Origin: an uncultured Bacilli bacterium
GTDB lineage: Bacteria; Bacillota_I; Bacilli_A; RF39; UBA660
DNA length: 9,579 nucleotides
Direction of reading: 5' to 3'
NCBI GenBank assembly: GCA_947628325.1
Contig: CANQZL010000043.1
Span: 1 to 9,579, forward strand
The notes beneath the pieces are model-generated. The model was not told where the DNA came from and made no database searches. It saw only the letters and a program-made list of their open reading frames with translations. Shown here one piece after another: positions 1 through 5,658 of this stretch (positions are counted from its first letter, which is position 1; each line of letters begins with the position of its first letter). A program made the position numbers and the translations under genes.

Positions 1-2294
1 TTTATAAGTCTAACAGCATCAATTTCAATATCTTTACCTTTACAATTTATTGTTAATTGTTTAGTTGTTGGTACATCATTAACTTCAACAATGAAATCAG
101 TATCTTCTATATAATGTTCACTTTGAACTTTTTCATTATCAATATAAACAATTACGTCATTAGCTTCTCTTGTATTTCTAAATCTAATACGATAATTTCT
201 CTTGGCTGGAGCTATTCCTGTTTTACCTTCAACAGGTCTAATAATTAATGTATAGTTATTAGCCATATAGTTATAATCAACTCTTGTAAGTAAATAATAG
301 CCTTCTTTATAAAGATTACTAAATCCATCATCTTCATATAAATTATATTGATTACTTTTACCAGGGAATATATGTATTTCCATAGTTTTAGGACAATTAG
401 TAACATTCATATTTTTTTCTAAGTCTCCCATACAAACAATTGAACCATCTCTTGCAAATACAGGATAATCTTCATCTTTATAGAATAATATATATCTTTT
501 ATTTCCTAAGTATTTTTTCCCTGTCTTAAAATCATACCAAGTTCCTTTAGGTAAAAATATTCTTTCAACAGATCTATTCATTACTTCATCTTTTGGTTTA
601 GTAATAGGAGCTACAAATAACTCAGATCCAAAATAGTATTCATTTTTATAATCAGTTTCATCATATATTTCAGGATATTGATAATATAAAGGCTGAATTA
701 AAGGAAGTCCTACTTTATAATATTTATAAGCTTCAGAATAAATATAAGGTATTAAACGATGTCTCATTTGACAATACAACCTAACAATATTTAAAGTTTT
801 AACATCCCATTTCCAAGGTTCTCTTTTATAATATCTTCCATACTTAGCACTAAATCTAAATATTGGACTAAAAGTTCCATACTGAACATATCTTACATAT
901 AATTCTGCATCTTCTACTCCATCTTTATAACCACCTATATCATGACTCCACCAAGAAAGTCCTAAATTAGAAGACGTACTATTAAAAAATGGTAATAGTT
1001 TTAAAGTATTCCAACTAACAGAAGTTTCCCCACTATAATGAACAGGATAAAGATGAGGAGCATAACTACTAGGACGGCTTAATAATAAAGGTCTTAATCC
1101 TTCCATTTTATTATAATCAGTAAAATGATAATAATTAAGAATATCATTAGAAGCCCTATCTTTTAAATTACGATAATTTATCCAAAAGAAATCTATTCCT
1201 ATTTTATATAAAGGATCTATTAAATGTTTTAAATATGCTGCCATTAAATCTTTATCATAGACATTAAATGGTATTAATTGTTTATCAGCAATACCCACTT
1301 CTTTAGCTAGTTCATCAAATTTAGGTTCATGAGGATGAATACCTTCACTAGGATCTAAACTTACCCCAATTCTAACTCCTCTATCATGTAAGTATTTAGT
1401 TAATTCACTTGGTTTATAAAATAATTCTCTATTAAAAGTAAATCCCGAATTAAATCTCGCCAAATTATTCTTATCCTTTAAATGCCAATTATCTCCTAAA
1501 AGAATTATACTTAAAGGTATCTTATTTTTATTAAATTCTGTTAATAACTTTTGAATATCATCAAAATAATATAAATCATTTTTATTCCACCAAATACCTA
1601 AAGCATATCTTGGTATTAAAGGAGGCATACCAGTTAGTCTAAAGTAATCTTGTAAGCAATTACCAAAATCACCATTATACATAAAAACATATATATCTAC
1701 TCTTTTTTTATCATTATAAATAATGGAACCATCTTCACCTATAAAGTGTGATTTTGAATCATCAATTGAAACAAAGCCATCAGCAGAATAAAGACCTTTT
1801 TCTTTAGCATTAATAAAGTCTTCAACTTTGCTTTTTATTTGTTTAAAATCTTTTACTGAATTATTAGTTTCAATAAAAGGATCAATTGTTTTATCGATAT
1901 TTGCAACAATGCCGCTATAATTTCTCGCTTCTGGATGACCATAATACCATTCCTTATTAGCAGCATCTAATAATTTTATTCTTAAAACGCTATCAGGGGA
2001 ATATTTATTACCATTAAAAGATCTTTCTTTTTCATAACGTAAATTAAAATACTTTGTCGTAATATCAAGTATACGATCATTTTGATCTACTTTCATTTGT
2101 GGTATTGGAAAATTTCTAAATTTAGCAAATTCAGTAGGTCTATCTTCAAAGTATCCTTCTTCACTAAATTCTAATCTGACTAACAAATCACTTAAAACTG
2201 TTATACGATAAAATTGTCCTTTAAACATTGTCTGTGGCTTACTTTTTGCATTTTCATAATCAGCTTTGAAATGTTCTTCTAAATTAGCCATCAT
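1..2294 (-). CDS. Glycoside hydrolase family 31 protein (alpha-glucosidase/xylosidase-like), C-terminus cut by window edge
   Basis: The frame is open for 764 codons from ATG 2294 and runs off the window; the family is usually about 760-800 aa, so little is missing. Layout: an N-terminal beta-sandwich (to about residue 225) with FRNFPIPQM, a TIM barrel (about 230-535) starting near ALGIWWNKND, then C-terminal beta-sandwich domains. Barrel landmarks are LSRPSS, YPVHYSGET, SWWSHDIGG, GTFSPIFRFS, and RHRLIPYIYSEAY, all typical of GH31, whose members cleave alpha-linked glycosides by a retaining mechanism with two Asp residues. Here the nucleophile position (GIDFFWINY) is Asn373 and the acid/base position (HYSGE) is Glu423, so activity is doubtful. 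There is no signal peptide, so it is cytoplasmic. A second in-frame ATG (2291) directly follows the first; the upstream AGAGG serves either. Family assignment is firm; substrate is unknown. Confidence 0.93.
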   Translation of the reverse strand, partial: MMANLEEHFKADYENAKSKPQTMFKGQFYRITVLSDLLVRLEFSEEGYFEDRPTEFAKFRNFPIPQMKVDQNDRILDITTKYFNLRYEKERSFNGNKYSPDSVLRIKLLDAANKEWYYGHPEARNYSGIVANIDKTIDPFIETNNSVKDFKQIKSKVEDFINAKEKGLYSADGFVSIDDSKSHFIGEDGSIIYNDKKRVDIYVFMYNGDFGNCLQDYFRLTGMPPLIPRYALGIWWNKNDLYYFDDIQKLLTEFNKNKIPLSIILLGDNWHLKDKNNLARFNSGFTFNRELFYKPSELTKYLHDRGVRIGVSLDPSEGIHPHEPKFDELAKEVGIADKQLIPFNVYDKDLMAAYLKHLIDPLYKIGIDFFWINYRNLKDRASNDILNYYHFTDYNKMEGLRPLLLSRPSSYAPHLYPVHYSGETSVSWNTLKLLPFFNSTSSNLGLSWWSHDIGGYKDGVEDAELYVRYVQYGTFSPIFRFSAKYGRYYKREPWKWDVKTLNIVRLYCQMRHRLIPYIYSEAYKYYKVGLPLIQPLYYQYPEIYDETDYKNEYYFGSELFVAPITKPKDEVMNRSVERIFLPKGTWYDFKTGKKYLGNKRYILFYKDEDYPVFARDGSIVCMGDLEKNMNVTNCPKTMEIHIFPGKSNQYNLYEDDGFSNLYKEGYYLLTRVDYNYMANNYTLIIRPVEGKTGIAPAKRNYRIRFRNTREANDVIVYIDNEKVQSEHYIEDTDFIVEVNDVPTTKQLTINCKGKDIEIDAVRLI

Positions 2295-2326
2295 ACCACC
2301 CTCTTCTTATTTTTATTCTCTTTTAA

Positions 2327-2355
2327 ATTATAACATAAAAACATATCTAGGACAA
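2327..2355 (-). promoter_or_regulatory. Sigma-A promoter of the GH31 gene
   Basis: Read on the minus strand: TTGTCC (2350-2355), a 17-base spacer, then TATAAT (2327-2332), preceded by TGT to give an extended -10 (TGTTATAAT). The predicted start lies about 25 bases before the GH31 ATG. Sequence match only. Confidence 0.75.
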
Positions 2356-2399
2356 TTAAACAAAATCATTTTACTAATTAAATAATATAATCATTTTTA

Positions 2400-2408
2400 T
2401 GATATAAT
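2400..2408 (+). promoter_or_regulatory. Extended -10 promoter of mnmL
   Basis: TGATATAAT fits the extended -10 consensus TGnTATAAT; no good -35 is seen 17 bases upstream. The predicted transcription start (about 2414-2416) falls on the first in-frame ATG at 2414, which argues that translation begins at the next ATG (2426). Confidence 0.65.
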
Positions 2409-2415
2409 ATTCGAT

Positions 2416-2420
2416 GGTGA
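2416..2420 (+). promoter_or_regulatory. Weak ribosome binding site that decides the mnmL start
   Basis: GGTGA lies 5 bases before ATG 2426. Upstream of ATG 2414 there is only the -10 box and no Shine-Dalgarno-like sequence, so ATG 2414 could be used only as a leaderless start. Confidence 0.45.
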
Positions 2421-2425
2421 ATTTT

Positions 2426-3355
2426 ATGTTTAAATATTCTCTAGATAATAAAAGATATCATACTTTAGATTATTATTATAAAAATAAGTATGGAAAAAAG
2501 ACTTTTAAAGTTTCTTTAAATGGTAACTTCACTTGTCCTAATAGAATAAATGGTAATACCGGCTGTATCTTTTGTTCTTCTTTAGGTTCTGGAGAATTTG
2601 CTGGTAATAAAGAAAAAGATTTAATAACTCAGTTTAACGAAGTTAAAGAAATAATGGAAAAGAAATGGCCAAATAGTTATTATATTGGTTATTTTCAAGC
2701 TAATACCAACACTTTTGCTCCTGTGAGTCAATTAAAAGAAAAGTATGAAACAATTCTTAATATCCCAAATGTAGTTGGTTTAAATATTGCAACAAGAAGT
2801 GACGCTATAACAGATGAATGTTATGATTATTTAGAAGAACTTAATAAAAGAACTGATTTAACTATTGAATTAGGGCTTCAAACAATTAATGAACAAACAT
2901 TAAAATTAATTAATCGTGGGCATGATTTAAAAAACTTTGAAACAGCAGTTGAAAATTTACAAAAAAGAAATATTAGAGTAATTGTTCATATTATTAATGG
3001 CTTACCTTATGAAACAAAAGAAGATATGTTAAATACTGTAAGATATCTTAATAATTTAAAAATTGATGGTTTAAAAATTCATATGCTTCAAATTCTAAAA
3101 AATACTCCATTAGCTGATTACTATCAACATAATAAATTTAAATTATTATCTAAAGAAGAATATATAGACATCGTTATAAGTCAATTAGAATTACTAAATC
3201 CTCAAATAGTTATAAATAGATTAACAAGTGGTCCTAAAAAAGAAGACTTAATTGCTCCAGATTGGTTACTTACTAATAAACTTAGTCTTTTAAATGAAAT
3301 TGACCAAGAAATGGTAAAAAGAAATACTTATCAAGGTCAAAAAATAAAGAAGTAA
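2426..3355 (+). CDS. mnmL: Radical SAM protein MnmL (YtqA/YhcC family, TIGR01212), tRNA wobble-uridine modification
   Basis: A 309-aa cytoplasmic radical SAM enzyme. The [4Fe-4S]-binding cysteines are C37, C47 and C50 in FTCPNR...GCIFC, the CX9CX2C spacing of the YtqA/YhcC family, followed by SGEFAG. Later family blocks are GYFQANTNTFAP, NIATRSD, ELGLQT, GLPYET, KIHMLQILKNTPL and the C-terminal NRLTSGP...IAPDWL. In Bacilli, the YtqA subgroup was renamed MnmL for its role in converting cmnm5(s2)U towards mnm5(s2)U at U34 of tRNAs, working with the methylase MnmM (YtqB). That role is family knowledge; the sequence itself shows only the family. mnmM is not adjacent: the next gene is convergent and unrelated. 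An upstream in-frame ATG at 2414 would add four residues (MVNF), but it sits at the predicted transcription start. Confidence 0.9.
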   Translation: MFKYSLDNKRYHTLDYYYKNKYGKKTFKVSLNGNFTCPNRINGNTGCIFCSSLGSGEFAGNKEKDLITQFNEVKEIMEKKWPNSYYIGYFQANTNTFAPVSQLKEKYETILNIPNVVGLNIATRSDAITDECYDYLEELNKRTDLTIELGLQTINEQTLKLINRGHDLKNFETAVENLQKRNIRVIVHIINGLPYETKEDMLNTVRYLNNLKIDGLKIHMLQILKNTPLADYYQHNKFKLLSKEEYIDIVISQLELLNPQIVINRLTSGPKKEDLIAPDWLLTNKLSLLNEIDQEMVKRNTYQGQKIKK

Positions 3356-3370
3356 TAGCTACTTCTTTTT
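3341..3370. terminator. Shared bidirectional terminator containing both stop codons
   Basis: A perfect 9-bp inverted repeat, AAAGAAGTA (3346-3354) and TACTTCTTT (3360-3368), with a 5-base loop. It is flanked by TTTTT on the plus strand (3366-3370) and by AAAA at 3341-3344, which gives a U-rich tail on the minus strand. The mnmL stop TAA (3353-3355) and the stop TAG of the facing gene (3361-3359) both fall in the hairpin. The stem is A/T-rich, so it may be only moderately strong. Confidence 0.75.
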
Positions 3371-4315
3371 AAGTCTAAATACTAAAGAATTTTCATTACT
3401 TGAAGAAAGTTCAAATCCCAATTCTAAAGCCGTATTAATTGAATCTTGAGCATCTTTTTTTAAGGTAACTAATAATTCAGCCATTGAAGTAATTTCAATT
3501 AACTTAGCTAATGCTTCAATACCATACTTATGTCCTCGATAATCTTCATATATTTTATATTCTAAATTACCATTAAATTTTAATGATATATATCCTATTT
3601 CTGAATTATCTTCTTGTAAGTAAACTAAATAAACTACTGAAGCAAAGTCTACATTATTAGCTCTTTTTAAATATAATCTTTCTGTTCTAAGACATTTTGA
3701 ATAACAATCTTCATCAAACATTTCTAATTTTTCCATCGTTGAATCTTTTAAATCAAAACTCATCTTACTATTTTCATCTAATACTTCAGAATAGTCATCA
3801 TCTTTAGATAATTCAACTAAAACTTCACAATAATGTCTTAGTTTTTCAAAATGTTCTTTATCAAAATGAAATCTTAACCCTTGTTGAGTATCAATATATT
3901 CTAATAAACTTGTTTTATATTGTTTACTTCTAGCATGACAATCACAAGCCATTTCTAAAATATCTAGTTCTGACATATCATTATGATGTTCTCCATAATA
4001 CTCTGGATGATGAGAATTTCTACTCCAATGTAATTGTATAGCATCAGTCTGCCTATCACTTAAAACATGCTTAACATCATGCATATCATCAAGCTCATCA
4101 GCAATTGAAGCTAAAAGCATAAATTCTTCTGTATTTTGTATTTTAGAAATATCATGTACTGAACAACGAGTAACAAGTCTTATAGCATCAACACTTCTAT
4201 TCATACTTATTAAATATGGAGCTAGATATCTATTACAACTACGCATTACACAAGAACGATGTATCAAAGTGTCATTCATTACTGTAGACAATCTATTAGT
4301 ATCAATTTTTCTCAT
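3359..4315 (-). CDS. DUF5662 domain fused to a GNAT-like acetyltransferase domain
   Basis: A 318-aa soluble protein with two parts. Residues about 10-145 match the DUF5662 pattern: an early His (H19), HDISK at 54-58 (an HD-domain-like dyad), then HW...HHPEYYGE (96-109) and DMSELDILEMACD (113-125). The His/Asp/Glu set suggests metal binding and possibly an HD-like hydrolase, but no biochemical role is established to my knowledge. Residues about 205-318 look like a GNAT N-acyltransferase: ERLYLKRA at the start, IGYISLKF, the acetyl-CoA-binding loop YRGHKYG (259-265), and SINTALELGFE (292-302), resembling the last GNAT motif. An acidic linker separates them. The start ATG has a perfect AGGAGG (4322-4327) 6 bases upstream, and the gene has its own promoter 61 bases downstream of the antiporter gene. 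The substrate is unknown. The DUF5662 call is stronger than the GNAT call. Confidence 0.82.
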   Translation of the reverse strand: MRKIDTNRLSTVMNDTLIHRSCVMRSCNRYLAPYLISMNRSVDAIRLVTRCSVHDISKIQNTEEFMLLASIADELDDMHDVKHVLSDRQTDAIQLHWSRNSHHPEYYGEHHNDMSELDILEMACDCHARSKQYKTSLLEYIDTQQGLRFHFDKEHFEKLRHYCEVLVELSKDDDYSEVLDENSKMSFDLKDSTMEKLEMFDEDCYSKCLRTERLYLKRANNVDFASVVYLVYLQEDNSEIGYISLKFNGNLEYKIYEDYRGHKYGIEALAKLIEITSMAELLVTLKKDAQDSINTALELGFELSSSNENSLVFRLKKK

Positions 4316-4341
4316 TTTTGGCCTCCTAGTTGCCTTAAAAT

Positions 4342-4369
4342 ATTATACTATAAAAAAATAAAAGGTCAA
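4342..4369 (-). promoter_or_regulatory. Sigma-A promoter of the DUF5662-GNAT gene
   Basis: Minus strand: TTGACC (4364-4369), a 16-base spacer, TATAAT (4342-4347). It lies just after the antiporter stop codon, with no clear terminator between them, so read-through from the antiporter gene is possible in addition. Confidence 0.75.
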
Positions 4370-4376
4370 TCTCATC

Positions 4377-5306
4377 TTATCTTAAAAATATATATACAGA
4401 ATATATAAAATAGAATATTAACATTGACAATCCTTCTTTTCGATTTATCCTTAAATCTCTAAAATAAAATATTAATAAAACAGATCCTACTATTAAAACC
4501 ATTATATCCATAAAAGAATCCATACTTATCATTAGTGGTCTTATCAAACTACTAACTCCTAAAATAAATAAAACATTAAAGATATTACTCCCTATTACAT
4601 TACCTACTGCTATATCATTTTCTCCTTTTATTAAGGCCATTAAAGATGTACAAAATTCGGGTAAGGAGGTTCCTACTGCAACTATAGAAAGTCCAATTAC
4701 TCTTTCACTAAGTCCTAATTTTCTTGCAATAGTACAAGCCGATGATACTGTTAAATTACCTCCCCATATAATAAATGATAAACCAAGTAAAATATATAAA
4801 ATATCTTTAAAAGAAAAATTATGTTTCGTAATTTCTTTATCCTTATTACTTACACTTTTAATCATTCCCCCTATATAAAATAGTAAAATAAATATTAAAA
4901 TTACTCCATCTATTCTAGTTAAGTATAAATGTCCATCGACAAAATAAGTTGTACTAGCTAAAAATAATAATAGTATGATACTAATAATTGATAAAGTATA
5001 ATCTTTTTTTATAACATTCTTAGTTGTTTTAACTCCTTTAAATAAAGCTGTAAAACCTAAGACTACAAATAAATTAAAAATATTTGAACCTATAATATTT
5101 GACACTGATAAGGAAGAACTATTTTTTAAAGATGCCGTTATACTTACTGCCGCTTCAGGTGCTGAAGTTCCAAAAGCTACTAGGGTAAGTCCTATTATTA
5201 TTGAAGGAACTTTTAAAAATTTAGCTATATTAGAACTCCCTTCTACAAACATATCTGCTCCTTTTATAAGTAAGAAAAAACCAATAATTAATAATAAATA
5301 GCACAT
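4377..5306 (-). CDS. Calcium/sodium antiporter, CaCA family (YrbG-like)
   Basis: A 309-aa integral membrane protein with about ten hydrophobic segments and the two inverted alpha repeats that form the ion site in this family. Alpha-1 has GTSAPE (46-51) and SNIIGSNIFN (69-78); alpha-2 has GTSLPE (212-217) and GNVIGSNIFN (235-244). The Glu in each GTSxPE and the Asn in each GSNIFN are the known cation ligands, and all are present. Members exchange Ca2+ for Na+ (some for K+ or H+) across the plasma membrane, usually as export. The N-terminus LLLIIGFFLLIKGADMFVEG is typical of full-length members, and the length is normal. ATG 5306 is chosen over the in-frame ATG 5318 because GGAGG lies 5 bases before it, while nothing resembling a ribosome site precedes 5318. 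The ion specificity cannot be read from sequence. Confidence 0.93.
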   Translation of the reverse strand: MCYLLLIIGFFLLIKGADMFVEGSSNIAKFLKVPSIIIGLTLVAFGTSAPEAAVSITASLKNSSSLSVSNIIGSNIFNLFVVLGFTALFKGVKTTKNVIKKDYTLSIISIILLLFLASTTYFVDGHLYLTRIDGVILIFILLFYIGGMIKSVSNKDKEITKHNFSFKDILYILLGLSFIIWGGNLTVSSACTIARKLGLSERVIGLSIVAVGTSLPEFCTSLMALIKGENDIAVGNVIGSNIFNVLFILGVSSLIRPLMISMDSFMDIMVLIVGSVLLIFYFRDLRINRKEGLSMLIFYFIYSVYIFLR

Positions 5307-5311
5307 TTTAT

Positions 5312-5316
5312 CCTCC
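5312..5316 (-). promoter_or_regulatory. Ribosome binding site that decides the antiporter start
   Basis: GGAGG with a 5-base spacer to ATG 5306. It overlaps the alternative upstream ATG (5318), so that ATG would lie inside the ribosome binding site and is unlikely to be the true start. Confidence 0.8.
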
Positions 5317-5334
5317 ATATTAATTCAATAATAG

Positions 5335-5340
5335 ATTATA
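5335..5340 (-). promoter_or_regulatory. Probable -10 box of the antiporter gene
   Basis: A consensus TATAAT lies 28 bases before ATG 5306 on the minus strand. No convincing -35 is present at 16-18 bases; the nearest TTGACA-like hexamer (CTTACA, 5361-5366) is 20 bases away. Confidence 0.4.
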
Positions 5341-5390
5341 TGCAATAACCTCATATTAAATGTAAGATGAATCTAAAAATGTTTTTTATA

Positions 5391-5418
5391 AAATAAAAAG
5401 TCCCAACTTTAAGGGACT
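5391..5418 (-). terminator. Rho-independent terminator of tRNA-Gln
   Basis: Minus strand: AGTCCC (5413-5418), an 8-base loop, GGGACT (5399-5404), followed directly by TTTTTATTT. It starts 12 bases after the tRNA CCA end. The G/C-containing stem and immediate T-run make this the clearest intrinsic terminator in the window. Confidence 0.85.
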
Positions 5419-5430
5419 ATTTCAATCATT

Positions 5431-5506
5431 TGGTTACCCCAGTAGGATTCGAACCTACGAAATGTCAGGGTCAGAGCCTGATGCCTTACCACTTGGCGAT
5501 GGGGTA
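5431..5506 (-). tRNA. tRNA-Gln (anticodon CUG), CCA encoded
   Basis: A complete 76-base cloverleaf. Acceptor stem TACCCCA/TGGGGTA (7 bp), D arm GCC-AAGTGGTAA-GGC, anticodon arm TCAGG-CTCTGAC-CCTGA, T arm GTAGG-TTCGAAT-CCTAC, discriminator A, and encoded CCA. The loop places CTG at positions 34-36, reading CAG (Gln). U1-A72 is the identity feature of bacterial tRNA-Gln that are charged through Glu-tRNA-Gln and the GatCAB amidotransferase; that route is inferred for this organism. The variable region is 6 bases. It is a single-gene unit with its own promoter and terminator. A separate tRNA-Gln(UUG) must exist elsewhere to read CAA, the common Gln codon here. Confidence 0.95.
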
Positions 5507-5517
5507 ATTTCTTAAAT

Positions 5518-5526
5518 ATTATAACA
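5518..5526 (-). promoter_or_regulatory. Extended -10 promoter of tRNA-Gln
   Basis: TGTTATAAT on the minus strand, 11 bases before the tRNA 5' end, identical to the extended -10 of the GH31 gene. The -35 region is only TATAAA-like, but it sits in a long A/T tract (about 5527-5600) that could act as an UP element. Confidence 0.6.
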
Positions 5527-5626
5527 TTTTTATTAATTTTTTTATATAAATTTTTATAAATTGTTATAAATATTTTATATCTAAGATTACTAAGTAAAAT
5601 TAAATAATAAATTTTAAATAATATTA

Positions 5627-5658
5627 AAAGAAGAATAGTTAAAAAACTACTCTTCCTT
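5627..5658 (-). terminator. Terminator hairpin overlapping the end of the 642-aa gene
   Basis: On the minus strand, 5658-5645 pairs with 5640-5627 around a TTTT loop: a 14-bp stem with two G.U pairs, core GAGTAGTT/AACTATTC. The TAG stop (5649-5647) lies in the 5' arm. The tail after the stem is only A/T-rich, with its T's inside the 3' arm, so the strength is uncertain. Confidence 0.6.

Noticed and set aside
57..248. Plus-strand 63-codon open frame
   Set aside because: It lies antisense within the GH31 coding frame, has a low-complexity Ile/Asn/Ser/Phe product and no ribosome binding site; it is a shadow of the real gene.
5431..5506. The tRNA as an integration site for a mobile element
   Set aside because: No integrase gene, no duplicated tRNA 3' end and no change of composition nearby.
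5527..5626. Repeated TTATAAA-like words in the A/T-rich gap between tRNA-Gln and the 642-aa gene
   Set aside because: No regular period, conserved hairpin or open frame; fits an A/T-rich promoter-upstream region better than a small RNA, origin or recombination site.
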